Positions 14,200 through 23,138 are shown, numbered from the stretch's first letter. The stretch: DNA of 56,771 nt from Leuconostocaceae bacterium ESL0958 (GCA_029433265.1 JAQTHT010000009.1:1-56771); one strand, 5' to 3'. Program-made: numbers and translations. The notes: a model not told the origin generated them from the sequence alone.

Positions 14200-15403
14200 T
14201 TTACAACCTTACGCTGATCCAACCTACTTTGTGTATCTGCTGGCGGCCTTGGTGCCACTGGCCATTGCACTTTACTTTGGCAAGCGCCCGGTTTGGTATG
14301 AAATTCTTGTTTCCTTACTATTTATCGTGTTGATTTTTGATTCTGGCCACTACGTGGATCAGGGTCTGGCCCTCCTGGGCTATTCGGTCTGGCAGTTCTT
14401 CTTGGTCTGGGCCTACACGGCCTACCGCCGGGTCAAGAATAACCGTTGGGTCTTCTACCTGACCTGCCTGCTGTCGATTCTGCCCATTGTGGCTGTTCGA
14501 GTCGGCGCGACCGGTTTTTATAAGCCAGAGTTGACGGCCCTTGGTTTCTTAGGAATTTCCTATTTGACCTTCCGTTCCCTGGGGACCATTATTGAAACCA
14601 GGGATAAGGCGCAAGAACATTTCCGGCCGGTTATGTTCCTCCGCTTTATGCTCTTCATGCCGACCCTATCTTCGGGACCCATTGATCGCTTTGGTCGCTT
14701 CTCAAAGGATGCCGACACGGTGCCGGACCGCAGCGACTATATCGATATGCTGGGCCAGGCGGTGAAATGGCTTTTCCTCGGTTTCCTGTACAAGTTCGTC
14801 TTGTCCTACTTCTTCGGGGAAGTGCTTTATCCGCAAGTCCAGCAGATGGCCTTGGCCGATAACCATGGCGGCTTCTCTTGGTGGCTGATTCCTGTGGCCT
14901 ATGTCTACGGCATGTATTTGTTCTTTGACTTTGCTGGCTACTCGCTCTTTGCCCAAGCCATTTCCTATGTCATGGGCATTCGGTCACCGATTAACTTTAA
15001 TCAACCCTACCGGGCCAAAAACATTAAGGACTTCTGGAACCGTTGGCACATGTCTTTGTCCTTCTGGTTCCGTGACTTCGTCTTCATGCGCTTTGTTTTC
15101 TTGGCCTTGAAGAATAAGTGGTTTAAAAGCCGCTTGACGATTTCCAACATCGCCTACCTGTTGAACATGTTGGTGATGGGCTTCTGGCACGGTTTGACTT
15201 GGTATTATATTCTATACGGCTTCCTGCACGGATCAGCCTTAGTGATTAACGATGCTTGGTTACGCTTCAAGAAGAAGCACCGTGACCAGATTCCACATAA
15301 CAAATTCACGGAGGGATTCGCCATCTTCCTGACCTTCCACTTCGTGATGTTTAGCTTTTTGATTTTCTGTGGATTCCTAGATACCTTCTGGTTCCACCAT
15401 TAA
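14192..15403 (+). CDS. dltB: D-alanyl transfer protein DltB (MBOAT family)
   Basis: The 403-residue membrane-bound O-acyltransferase has about eleven helices and the conserved NRWHMSLSFWFRDFVFM and MGFWHGLTWYY stretches, the latter with the catalytic His. It takes D-Ala from DltC at the inner face of the membrane and passes it towards DltD/DltX and lipoteichoic acid. Its start overlaps the end of dltA by eight bases, indicating coupling. Confidence 0.97.
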   Translation: MPNLQPYADPTYFVYLLAALVPLAIALYFGKRPVWYEILVSLLFIVLIFDSGHYVDQGLALLGYSVWQFFLVWAYTAYRRVKNNRWVFYLTCLLSILPIVAVRVGATGFYKPELTALGFLGISYLTFRSLGTIIETRDKAQEHFRPVMFLRFMLFMPTLSSGPIDRFGRFSKDADTVPDRSDYIDMLGQAVKWLFLGFLYKFVLSYFFGEVLYPQVQQMALADNHGGFSWWLIPVAYVYGMYLFFDFAGYSLFAQAISYVMGIRSPINFNQPYRAKNIKDFWNRWHMSLSFWFRDFVFMRFVFLALKNKWFKSRLTISNIAYLLNMLVMGFWHGLTWYYILYGFLHGSALVINDAWLRFKKKHRDQIPHNKFTEGFAIFLTFHFVMFSFLIFCGFLDTFWFHH

Positions 15404-15418
15404 TAAAGGAGAGACACA

Positions 15419-15655
15419 ATGGACGTAAAAGAACAAGTACTCGCAATTTTGAACGACATGATCGGCGAAGACATGTCTGGACAAATGGATGAAGACCTTT
15501 TCGAATCAGGCCTTTTGGACTCCATGGCAACGGTTGAACTGCTCTTGGATTTGGAATCCAAGTTCGGTATCGAAGCACCGGTTTCAGAATTTAACCGGGA
15601 CGAATGGAACACAGTGAACAAGATTATTGCTAAAGTGCAATCATTGATGGGATAA
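15419..15655 (+). CDS. dltC: D-alanyl carrier protein DltC
   Basis: The 78-residue acyl-carrier-type protein carries the phosphopantetheine attachment Ser35 in [11 protein letters not shown]. The holo form, made by a phosphopantetheinyl transferase such as AcpS encoded downstream at 17007, receives D-Ala from DltA. AAAGGAGA precedes the ATG, 15 bases after dltB. Length and motif are exactly typical. Confidence 0.97.
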   Translation: MDVKEQVLAILNDMIGEDMSGQMDEDLFESGLLDSMATVELLLDLESKFGIEAPVSEFNRDEWNTVNKIIAKVQSLMG

Positions 15656-15661
15656 ACACGC

Positions 15662-16945
15662 ATGTCGAACAAGAAAAAATTATGGCAGATTTTTGGCCCA
15701 GTGCTGGTGGCGCTGGGATTGGTCGGCCTGGTCTTTTTTCTGCCATTCAAGGCGGCCCATTATAGTCAGCAAGACCTGCGGGAAGCCTCTGTTTCTTTTT
15801 CTCGGAACATCATCAAGGGTGAATCCGTCAAAAACGCTGCCTTTTCAGATAAGCACACGAACTATGTCCCTTTCTTTGGGTCTTCTGAACTGTCGCGTTT
15901 TGATGCCATGCATCCTTCAGTTTTGGCAGAAAAGTATAACCGGTCTTACCGGCCCTTCATGCTGGGCCGGGCTGGTTCCGATGCGCTGGTCCAGTACATG
16001 GGCATGCAGGAAATGCCCCAGGCCTTAAACCAGAAGAAGGCGGTCTTTGTGATTTCGCCCCAATGGTTTACTAAGGACGGGGCGGGTGCCTTTGACCTCT
16101 TCTACTCGCCTTTGCAGACGGTGGACTGGTTACGACAGATGGACCAACCCTCTGCCACGGACCGCTTTGTGGCCCGGACGCTCTTGAAGCAGGCGCAAAT
16201 TAAGAACAGCCCTTACTACCACCGCTTGGTTCAAAAGGTGGCCGACGGCAAAGAACTGTCTGGGGCGGACCAATCTTCTCTGAAGATCCGCCACGCGTAC
16301 TTGGCCCGGCAGGACCAACTCTTCTCCAACTTTGAGATGACGCAAAACTATCAGAATAAGGTGGTTCCAGATGGCAAGCCTTTGCCTGACCGTTACCAAA
16401 AGCAGCAGCTTAACCAGTTGGCGGAAGAGCAAGGTGAAAAGGGATCGAATTCGAACCGTTTCCACATCAAGAACTCCTTCTATAGGACTCGGGTCAAGGG
16501 TCAAGTCAAGGATTTGAAGGGCGTTCAAAAGGACTATGATTACCGCCAGTCCCCTGAGTACGGCTATTTCCAGGCAGTACTGGAGAACTTTGCTAAGCAG
16601 GGCACGCAAGTCGAGTTCGTGATTACGCCAGTCAACAAGCGTTGGACGGACTATACCGGCTTGAACATGAACATGTACCAGGAATCTGTTGCTAAGATCA
16701 AGCACCAGTTGCAGAGTCAAGGCTTCAACAACATTGCCGATTTGTCGCGCAATGGTGGGGAGGACTACTACATGCAAGACACCATCCACATTGGTTGGCG
16801 TGGCTGGTTGGATTTGGATCAGCACTTGAATCCATTCTTGAGCAGTCCTTATCAAAAGCCAACTTATCACATTAACGACCGTTTCTTATCTAAGGAATGG
16901 GAAAACCTGAAGCCAGAGGATCAAGACGTGAACGCCTTCTCCTAA
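15662..16945 (+). CDS. dltD: DltD, teichoic acid D-alanyl transferase
   Basis: The 427-residue protein has an N-terminal membrane anchor (about 8-28) and an extracytoplasmic SGNH-like domain: FFGSSELSRFDA (71-82) holds the nucleophilic Ser75 and the late MQDTIHIGWRGWLDLD the Asp-His pair. It transfers D-Ala to the poly-glycerolphosphate of lipoteichoic acid outside the membrane. It starts six bases after dltC and ends the operon at the terminator 16951-16992. Confidence 0.97.
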   Translation: MSNKKKLWQIFGPVLVALGLVGLVFFLPFKAAHYSQQDLREASVSFSRNIIKGESVKNAAFSDKHTNYVPFFGSSELSRFDAMHPSVLAEKYNRSYRPFMLGRAGSDALVQYMGMQEMPQALNQKKAVFVISPQWFTKDGAGAFDLFYSPLQTVDWLRQMDQPSATDRFVARTLLKQAQIKNSPYYHRLVQKVADGKELSGADQSSLKIRHAYLARQDQLFSNFEMTQNYQNKVVPDGKPLPDRYQKQQLNQLAEEQGEKGSNSNRFHIKNSFYRTRVKGQVKDLKGVQKDYDYRQSPEYGYFQAVLENFAKQGTQVEFVITPVNKRWTDYTGLNMNMYQESVAKIKHQLQSQGFNNIADLSRNGGEDYYMQDTIHIGWRGWLDLDQHLNPFLSSPYQKPTYHINDRFLSKEWENLKPEDQDVNAFS

Positions 16946-16950
16946 GGCCC

Positions 16951-16992
16951 AAGCAGGGCAGTCAACTTTTTCTGTTGGCTGTCCTGCTTTTT
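16951..16992 (+). terminator. Terminator of the dlt operon
   Basis: AAGCAGGGCAGTCAAC pairs with GTTGGCTGTCCTGCTT (one G-T position) and is followed by a T-run. Confidence 0.9.
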
Positions 16993-17006
16993 GTTAGAAT
17001 GAAAGT

Positions 17007-17396
17007 ATGATTAGTGGGATTGGAAATGATATGGAGTCAATCGCCCGAGTCGGTGCGGTGCTGGAACGGCGGCCCAACTTTCTCACCACGATTTTGACGG
17101 GCAAAGAACAGCAGCTGTTGGCAAAGCGCTCTGGCAAACACTACTTAGAGTTTGTCGCTGGGCGTTTTTCAGCTAAGGAGGCCTATGCCAAGGCCTTGGG
17201 CACTGGTATTGGCCGCGCCGTCAGTTGGCAGGATATCGAAATTCTCAATGCACCTTCTGGCCGGCCTGTCATGACGGTCCGCGGGCAGCGGGCCAAGCTC
17301 CATGTTGCCATTACGCATTCGGGCGACTATGTCAACACGGTGGTGGTCATTGAAAAAAGCCCCTGGTGGCAGCGGTTCAAGGGGCAAGAGAAGTGA
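17007..17396 (+). CDS. acpS: Holo-[acyl-carrier-protein] synthase AcpS
   Basis: The 129-residue protein transfers 4'-phosphopantetheine from CoA to apo-acyl carrier proteins, here probably both fatty-acid ACP and DltC. The metal-binding Asp is in SGIGNDMES (3-11) and the second acidic residue in FSAKEAYAKALGTG (about 55-68), which are the family signatures. It is directly downstream of the dlt operon and eight bases before alr, a standard acpS-alr pairing in lactobacilli. Confidence 0.95.
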   Translation: MISGIGNDMESIARVGAVLERRPNFLTTILTGKEQQLLAKRSGKHYLEFVAGRFSAKEAYAKALGTGIGRAVSWQDIEILNAPSGRPVMTVRGQRAKLHVAITHSGDYVNTVVVIEKSPWWQRFKGQEK

Positions 17397-17404
17397 GGGC
17401 AAGC

Positions 17405-18553
17405 ATGCAGGACTTAACAAAATTTGACGAGCGTGGCGCCGCCCTATTTTTGAGTCGGGCCGCACTCATTCATAATTATCAAACCATTATGGCCCATACG
17501 GGCGCTCAAAAAATGATTGCCGTCGTGAAGGCCGATGCTTACGGACTGGGAGCTGCTTTTGTGGCCAAGACGCTCTTTGACCAGGGGGTGCGGGACTTTG
17601 CGGTGGCGACAACTGCGGAAGGGATTGCCCTCCGGCAGGCCTTGGGGGACCGACCAGCGCAGATTATTCTCTTAGGGGTGCAAAATCCAGCGCTAGCACT
17701 ACAAATGCAGACCTATGAACTGGCACCTGCAGTCGGGGACGTCGCCTGGTTAACGCAGGCGGCCCAGGTCCTAGCGGAATCAGGACAGCCCGATCGGCCA
17801 GTACGGGTCCATTTGGCCGTGGATACCGGCATGGGCCGGATGGGGGTACAGTCGACCGAGGAGATGGCGGCCGTCTATCAGCTGATTCAGTCAAATTCTG
17901 CCTTTGAATTGGCCGGTGTTTTTACCCACTTTGCCACGGCCGATGAGCATGACCAGGCTTACTATGACTTGCAAAAGGAACGCTTTTTGAACTTGGTGCA
18001 AAGTCAGGCCATTGACCCAGCCTACTGGCACCTGGCAAATTCTGGTTCGGCGCTTTTCCATCCGGCGGAAATTAACTGCCAAACCCTGCGGGTCGGTTCG
18101 GCCCTTTACGGCTATAACCCGGCTTTTCCTGAAAAGGATTTGCCGGTGGCCCTTGAACCGGTGGCCACTTGGCAGGCCCAAGTCTGGGCCTGCCACCGCC
18201 TAGCAGCCGGCCGGGCGCTGTCTTATGGGGCCACCTATGTGGCAACAGAAGACCAGTGGGTCGGCACGGTACCAATCGGCTATGCCGACGGCTACCATCG
18301 GAATCTAGTCGGAATGACAGTCTTGGTCCAAGGGACTCGGCAACGGATTTTAGGCCGGATCACCATGGACCAGGTGGTGATTTCTTTGCCGGGACCCGTT
18401 CCCTTTGGCACGCCGGTGACTCTGATTGGGCAGGATGGTCAAGCAAGCATCACAGTGGAGGATTTGGCGGCCCACAGTCAGACCATTCCCCACGAAATTT
18501 TAACGGGCATTGGCGCTCGAATTCCAAGAATAGCCATTGAAGAAAGACGGTAA
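17405..18553 (+). CDS. alr: Alanine racemase
   Basis: The 382-residue PLP enzyme converts L- to D-alanine for peptidoglycan and for DltA. The PLP lysine is Lys42 in VVKADAYGLG, the second catalytic Tyr is in the late PIGYADGYHR segment, and GRITMDQ is also conserved. A GTGAGGGC ribosome site supports the ATG at 17405; an upstream in-frame ATG at 17366 would overlap acpS and add 13 residues with no family match. It lies between acpS and a mazF-like gene. Confidence 0.96.
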   Translation: MQDLTKFDERGAALFLSRAALIHNYQTIMAHTGAQKMIAVVKADAYGLGAAFVAKTLFDQGVRDFAVATTAEGIALRQALGDRPAQIILLGVQNPALALQMQTYELAPAVGDVAWLTQAAQVLAESGQPDRPVRVHLAVDTGMGRMGVQSTEEMAAVYQLIQSNSAFELAGVFTHFATADEHDQAYYDLQKERFLNLVQSQAIDPAYWHLANSGSALFHPAEINCQTLRVGSALYGYNPAFPEKDLPVALEPVATWQAQVWACHRLAAGRALSYGATYVATEDQWVGTVPIGYADGYHRNLVGMTVLVQGTRQRILGRITMDQVVISLPGPVPFGTPVTLIGQDGQASITVEDLAAHSQTIPHEILTGIGARIPRIAIEERR

Positions 18554-18598
18554 GCGTCTACAATACGGTGCTTGGCACCATACATAGAGGATGAAACA

Positions 18599-18961
18599 AT
18601 GACAGTCGATTATCATGATGTCCATCGAGGGGACGTCTTTTATGCGGATTTAAAACAGGGCATTGGCTCGGAGCAGGGCGGGGTCCGTCCGGTCTTAGTG
18701 GTTCAGAATGAACAGGGGAATTACTTTTCGCCCACGACCATTGTCGTGGCGATTACCTCGCAGATTAGCAAACCCAAACTACCGACGCATGTTTTACTAC
18801 CAGCCTATAAGGGCGGCATGAAGAAGGATTCCATTATCCTAGCCGAGCAGGTCCGGACCATCGATAAAAAACGCCTGCGGGACCGGCTGGCCCATTTGCC
18901 AGAAGGGGATGAACTGCTGACACAGATTGACCAGGCGCTGGCGATTTCGCTGGCCCTTTAA
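18599..18961 (+). CDS. MazF/PemK-family toxin (endoribonuclease-like)
   Basis: The 120-residue protein has the MazF fold signatures: RGDVFYADLKQGIGSEQGG (about 9-27), RPVLVVQN (about 28-35), and SIILAEQVRTIDKKRL (about 80-95) with the dimer/catalytic Arg-Thr region. MazF proteins cut mRNA at short sites and are normally neutralised by a cognate antitoxin encoded just upstream. AGAGGATGAAACA precedes the ATG at 18599; an earlier in-frame start at 18572 lacks a ribosome site. Gene order alr-mazF is common in Bacillota, but the expected antitoxin ORF is not present in the 45 bases between them. Confidence 0.88.
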   Translation: MTVDYHDVHRGDVFYADLKQGIGSEQGGVRPVLVVQNEQGNYFSPTTIVVAITSQISKPKLPTHVLLPAYKGGMKKDSIILAEQVRTIDKKRLRDRLAHLPEGDELLTQIDQALAISLAL

Positions 18962-19023
18962 CTTTGCCTTAAGGTGGTCTGAGTAGAATCTAATCAAGGA
19001 AAACAGTGAAAGAAGGATACGTG

Positions 19024-19722
19024 ATGGCCAAAGCAATTAAGATTCTGTTAGTGGAAGATGATACAAACTTAGCGGATAACATTGTGGGGGTCCTGGAAGA
19101 CTTTGCCGATGTCAAAGCCGTGGAAGATGGCCTGGAAGGCGAGTATGAGGCAGAGGAAGTCCCCTATGACCTGGTCATCTCTGATTTGATGCTGCCTGGT
19201 CAAGATGGCTTGACCATGATTAAGAAAATCCGGGAAAAGAAGGTGGCCACGCCCGTTCTGGTCTTAACGGCCAAGACTTCTTTGGATGATAAGGTCGAAG
19301 GTTTTAACGTTGGGGCGGATGATTACCTGACCAAGCCCTTCCACGGGGAAGAGTTACTGGCCCGCGTGAAGGCGCTCTTGCGCCGGGCCGGGGCCTATTC
19401 CGAAGATAACACCATTGTGGTCGGCGAGTTGACCCTGAACTTGGAAAACCGGGGCGTGCAGGTCCATGGCCAGCAGGTCAAGTTAGTGGGAAAGGAATTT
19501 GATATCCTGACCTATCTCGGCCAAAATAAGAACATTATCGTGACCCGCGATCAGATTTTTGACCGGGTCTGGGGCATTGATTCGGATACGACCATCAACG
19601 TGGTCAATATTTACCTGAATAACCTCCGGCGGAAGCTAGAAGCCGTGGGGCAGGGGGGCCTGATTAAGACCTTGCGGAACATCGGCTTTATCCTCGAGGT
19701 GCCTGATGCCGAAAATAATTAA
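19024..19722 (+). CDS. OmpR/PhoB-family response regulator (CiaR-like)
   Basis: The 232-residue protein has an N-terminal receiver (about 5-118; acidic pocket in LLVEDD, phospho-Asp in LVISDLMLPGQDG, conserved Lys in DDYLTKPF) and a C-terminal winged helix (about 135-230). GAAGGATACGTG precedes the ATG at 19024; a GTG 18 bases earlier is in frame but less well placed. It overlaps the histidine kinase gene by 17 bases. The kinase resembles CiaH, and an HtrA-like protease follows, so this is probably an envelope-stress system (inference). Confidence 0.93.
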   Translation: MAKAIKILLVEDDTNLADNIVGVLEDFADVKAVEDGLEGEYEAEEVPYDLVISDLMLPGQDGLTMIKKIREKKVATPVLVLTAKTSLDDKVEGFNVGADDYLTKPFHGEELLARVKALLRRAGAYSEDNTIVVGELTLNLENRGVQVHGQQVKLVGKEFDILTYLGQNKNIIVTRDQIFDRVWGIDSDTTINVVNIYLNNLRRKLEAVGQGGLIKTLRNIGFILEVPDAENN

Positions 19723-21010
19723 CCGGAAGCAACTGATTGATAACTTTGTCACCCTGGCCCTGGGCCTGTTGGTGATTTTTTCTGTCTTGGCCGGGGTGAT
19801 TTTTTGGATGTACGCCTCGACGGTCTATAAAAATTCCGATCAGGTACTGAACCAGTACGTCCAGTACTATCAAAAAAACGGCTGGTTGGACCAACCCCAG
19901 TCTGTCAAGCACAGCCGCAATGAAGTGCTGCGGCCACCTGATGAATACCGGGGCAGTTTCCTCTACTTCGATGAAAAGGGCAAGCAGATTGAGGCCGACA
20001 ATGCGACTGGCGCCAAGAATGTCTTGACCAAGCGGATTAGCCTCAACTTTAATAAGGCGGATCTGGACCTGCCCCAAAAAACGGTGCAGAATCAGCGGAC
20101 CTATCTCCGCTTAGAAGCCGTGAAATTTAAGCCCAATACAGTAGTGGTACCGGGCAAGGACGGACCGAAAACGGCCACCTACGGCTATGTTTTCGTCGAC
20201 GTCACGGACACAGTGGTGAACCTGAAAAAGTTCCAAGACGTCATGGTTTGGTCCTTCGGGGCGGCCTTCCTCTTTGTGCTCTTCTTCGCCTTCTTCGTGG
20301 CCCGGGCCAGCATGAAACCGATTTTGAAAGCCTGGGACCAGCAGCAGGACTTTGTTAACAATGCGGCCCATGAGCTGCGGACACCGATGGCGGTTATCCA
20401 GGGGAAGCTGGAACATCTGCTGACTAAGCCGGATGCCACGGTCTTTGACCAGTCGGACGCCATTATTCTGTCCCTGTCCGAGGTGCGCCGGTTAAACTCG
20501 TTGACCAACAGCATGCTGACCTTGGCCAAGACCGGTTCGAATATGACCAAAATCGAAAAGGAACCGACGGACATTGCGGATTACCTGCAGCAAATCGTCG
20601 CCCCCTATGTCGAAATGGGGGAGATTTCTGATAAGCAACTGGCGGTCGATGTCCAGGTTAATCAAGTGGTCAACATCGATCGGAAGCGGATTCACCAGTT
20701 ACTGGTCCTCCTGTTGGACAACGCTCTCAAGTATTCCGATGCAGGGGCAACCATTAGTTTGGCAGCGGCTGTTGAGAAAAAACGGTTGGTGCTGACGGTG
20801 GCTGATACGGGCCGGGGCATTTCAGCAGAAGCCAAGAAGCACATCTTTGACCGCTTCTACCGGGAAGATAAGACGGGCTCGCGGCAAACCGGTGGCACGG
20901 GACTAGGCCTGTCCATTGCAGAATGGATAGTCGATGCCCATAATGGTAAAATAACCGTATCGGACAACAAACCAAAGGGCACCGTCTTCAAGGTGGTCTT
21001 GCCCCTGTAA
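19706..21010 (+). CDS. Sensor histidine kinase (CiaH-like)
   Basis: The 434-residue protein has two membrane helices (about 10-32 and 177-200) flanking an extracytoplasmic sensor region of about 145 residues, then a HisKA domain with NNAAHELRTPMAVIQGKLE (phospho-His in HELRTP) and a HATPase domain (LLDNALKYSD, ADTGRGIS, GGTGLGLSIA). It autophosphorylates and passes phosphate to the response regulator. Start overlaps that gene. Together with the downstream serine protease it forms a likely envelope-stress operon. Confidence 0.93.
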   Translation: MPKIINRKQLIDNFVTLALGLLVIFSVLAGVIFWMYASTVYKNSDQVLNQYVQYYQKNGWLDQPQSVKHSRNEVLRPPDEYRGSFLYFDEKGKQIEADNATGAKNVLTKRISLNFNKADLDLPQKTVQNQRTYLRLEAVKFKPNTVVVPGKDGPKTATYGYVFVDVTDTVVNLKKFQDVMVWSFGAAFLFVLFFAFFVARASMKPILKAWDQQQDFVNNAAHELRTPMAVIQGKLEHLLTKPDATVFDQSDAIILSLSEVRRLNSLTNSMLTLAKTGSNMTKIEKEPTDIADYLQQIVAPYVEMGEISDKQLAVDVQVNQVVNIDRKRIHQLLVLLLDNALKYSDAGATISLAAAVEKKRLVLTVADTGRGISAEAKKHIFDRFYREDKTGSRQTGGTGLGLSIAEWIVDAHNGKITVSDNKPKGTVFKVVLPL

Positions 21011-21043
21011 AGCTGCGAGCAGCAGGGACAGAAAGGATATTCC

Positions 21044-21892
21044 ATGAAAAAATCTTGGTTGCTGGCCACTTTGTTAGCGCTCGTGATGGGGGCGGTCATT
21101 GTGCTGGTCGGTCTCAACCCGAACTCGCTTTATAGTAGTCGGTTGGCCAAGCAGGTTCCAACAAACGCCGTTGGGACCGCCACGGTGCAAAAAACAGCCT
21201 ATGTCAGCCATGACCAGGCTATTCAGGCTTACAACAATGTCAAAGACAGTGTGGTAACAGTGCAAAATCTCAAGCAGACGGCCTCGTTGTCAGATGGCAT
21301 CAATGCCTTTGACCAGCAAAACAAGGACAACAGTCAGCAAAACTACGAGACGGCGGCCCAAGGGTCTGGCCTTGTGGTCCGCGTCAATCAGGATAGTACG
21401 GACATCGTTACCAATAACCACGTGGTTAAAAACTCTTCGATGGTCCAAGTCGTGGCCCAGAACGGACAGAAGCTATCTGCCAAAATCATTAAGGCAGATG
21501 CAGCCAACGATTTGGCTTTGCTTCGGGTGAAAAAAGATCCCGCTGTGAGCAAGGCGGCCCAGCTCGCCGACAGTGAAAATCTGAAGGCGGGGGCCAGCGT
21601 CATGGCCGTTGGTTCGCCACTCGGCGTGGCCTATGCGTCCACGATGACTTCCGGCATTATTTCGGCTCCAAGCCGCTATGTCACGTTGTCGGAAACCAAT
21701 GGTCAACCCGTGCGGGTGGTGCAAACGGACACCGCTATTAACCCTGGTAATTCAGGGGGCCCCTTGATTGACCTGCAGGGCCATGTCATTGGCATTACGT
21801 CTGCTAAGATTTCGGCTGGCGCCGCCAACACCAATATTGAAGGTTTGGGCTTTGCCCTGCCTGCGGAAAGCGTCCGCCAGTTTATCAAGTAA
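21044..21892 (+). CDS. HtrA/DegP-like serine protease without PDZ domain
   Basis: The 282-residue S1C-type protease has one N-terminal membrane anchor (about 5-24), a Ser/Gln/Asn-rich linker and a trypsin-like domain with a full triad: His126 in TNNHVV, Asp156 in ANDLALLR and Ser237 in GNSGGPL. The chain ends about 45 residues after the active Ser, right after the protease domain (PAESVRQFIK), so the PDZ domain that HtrA proteins of about 400 residues carry is absent. Surface quality control is the likely role. The stop codon is followed immediately by a strong terminator, so this is a clean end, not an obvious frameshift. It sits 33 bases after the kinase gene. Confidence 0.9.
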   Translation: MKKSWLLATLLALVMGAVIVLVGLNPNSLYSSRLAKQVPTNAVGTATVQKTAYVSHDQAIQAYNNVKDSVVTVQNLKQTASLSDGINAFDQQNKDNSQQNYETAAQGSGLVVRVNQDSTDIVTNNHVVKNSSMVQVVAQNGQKLSAKIIKADAANDLALLRVKKDPAVSKAAQLADSENLKAGASVMAVGSPLGVAYASTMTSGIISAPSRYVTLSETNGQPVRVVQTDTAINPGNSGGPLIDLQGHVIGITSAKISAGAANTNIEGLGFALPAESVRQFIK

Positions 21893-21932
21893 AAAAGAAG
21901 CACTGTTCGAAAGAGAGAACGGTGCTTCTTTT
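21891..21932. terminator. Bidirectional terminator between protease and thioredoxin-like genes
   Basis: GAAGCACTGTTC (21897-21908) pairs with GAACGGTGCTTC (21917-21928) and has A- and T-runs on its flanks. Confidence 0.9.
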
Positions 21933-21952
21933 TTTGATAAAATAAGCGTAGT

Positions 21953-22279
21953 TTACAAAGTGCTAGCGTACCAGTCTTTGATTTGCTGTGGGGTAATCCG
22001 TTCGCCATGGCCGATTTGGCTAACTTTTTTGCCATCTTCAAAGAGGACAAAGGCGGGGATGCCCTTGAGGCCGTACTTGAGGGCAACATCTAAGTTGTCA
22101 TCGCGGTCGGCGTCGAGCCAATTGGCGCTTTTAGTAATTTCATCCTTAAGTTCTTGTACGAAAGGCTTGATGGCCTTGCAATCACCGCACCATTCGGCGG
22201 ACAAGAAAAGCACATTCCGACCGGGTTGGTCGATAAAGGCTTGGACGGCTTCATTTGAATTTGATTGTGGTTGATACAT
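21953..22279 (-). CDS. Thioredoxin family protein
   Basis: The 108-residue cytosolic thioredoxin fold has a redox pair Cys31/Cys34 in AEWCGDCKAI, and the cis-Pro segment GIPAFVLFEDGK. The WCGDC active site differs from the classical WCGPC, placing it with YtpP-like thioredoxins, and it may reduce specific disulfides or support bacillithiol/CoA-thiol chemistry (inference). GGAGGTAGC precedes the ATG. It is monocistronic and convergent with the HtrA-like gene. Confidence 0.92.
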   Translation of the reverse strand: MYQPQSNSNEAVQAFIDQPGRNVLFLSAEWCGDCKAIKPFVQELKDEITKSANWLDADRDDNLDVALKYGLKGIPAFVLFEDGKKVSQIGHGERITPQQIKDWYASTL

Positions 22280-22314
22280 AAGCTACCTCCAATGGGTTCT
22301 AGTGTACCACAGAA

Positions 22315-22342
22315 TTGGCCTAGTTGTTAATTTTAATAAAAT
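22315..22342 (+). promoter_or_regulatory. Promoter of the MTHFR-like gene
   Basis: TTGGCC (22315-22320), a 16-base spacer and TAAAAT (22337-22342), just upstream of the ribosome site. Confidence 0.5.
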
Positions 22343-22364
22343 CCCACAGGGAAAGGATGCAGCA

Positions 22365-23138
22365 ATGGCGAGCATTTTAGAGAATTATCAAGCAGGCGGG
22401 GCAGCGGTTCAGTCAATTGAACTGACTCGAACCAATTGGCCGGCACTGTCGGCCAGTCATCCAGCAGTTGCTTATTACAGCCTCGTGAATCAGGGCCAAA
22501 CAGTCAGGGACTGGCAGACCTTGCAACAATTGGCCGGCCAAATACAGGATCGCAGCCAGAAAGCGGTCCTCTTACATTTTCGGGCCCGGCAGACACGGCC
22601 GGCTCAACTGCCAGGTATTTGTAGGGATTTGGCGGCCAACAAGATTGACAATCTCCTGGTCATTGCGGGGGACAGAGCGGGTCTGGCCAACGGTTATGCC
22701 GGCGCCTTGCCCGCTCTGGCCGATTTAAAAGCAAAGGCGCCACAGTTAACCTTGGCGGCCGCCATTGATCTCAATGCCATCGCGCGAGTTGGCTTAGCCA
22801 CAGTGCTGGAGGAGGCACTGGCGAAGGAGGCTGCTGGGGCCGGCGTGCTGATTACCCAGGTCTTTTTTGACCCTAGTTTATACTTTCGGCTGCAGCAGGC
22901 CCTCCAACAGGCAGGCTCGCAGTTGCGGTTGATTGCCGGGATTTATCTGGCCCAAGGGGCTGAGGATTACCATTTTGTCGAGCAGGTGTTGCACTTAGTG
23001 CTGCCGGCAGCTTTTTTGGCTAATCCGAAAGCAGCAACAGACCAGTTACTCGCCACTTTGCGTGCTGGGGGCGTCACCGGGCTGCACTATTTTGCTAGTC
23101 CGGCCCAGCCGGCGCTGCTAACAGAAGCGCTTGGATAG
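22365..23138 (+). CDS. Methylenetetrahydrofolate reductase-like protein
   Basis: The 257-residue protein resembles the TIM-barrel MTHFR family: DNLLVIAGDR (about 93-102) matches the conserved NxLALRGD strand, AGVLITQVFFD (about 159-169) the conserved GAxFxxTQxFFD segment, and the overall length suits a FAD-binding barrel. MTHFR reduces 5,10-methylene- to 5-methyl-THF for methionine synthesis. The N-terminal SFEFFPP region is poorly preserved, so activity is uncertain and no methionine-synthesis gene is nearby. AAAGGATG precedes the ATG at 22365; a longer frame from 22302 lacks a ribosome site. Confidence 0.65.
   Translation: MASILENYQAGGAAVQSIELTRTNWPALSASHPAVAYYSLVNQGQTVRDWQTLQQLAGQIQDRSQKAVLLHFRARQTRPAQLPGICRDLAANKIDNLLVIAGDRAGLANGYAGALPALADLKAKAPQLTLAAAIDLNAIARVGLATVLEEALAKEAAGAGVLITQVFFDPSLYFRLQQALQQAGSQLRLIAGIYLAQGAEDYHFVEQVLHLVLPAAFLANPKAATDQLLATLRAGGVTGLHYFASPAQPALLTEALG

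Noticed and set aside
18554-18598. Antitoxin gene before mazF
   Set aside because: Only 45 bases, no ORF able to encode an antitoxin.
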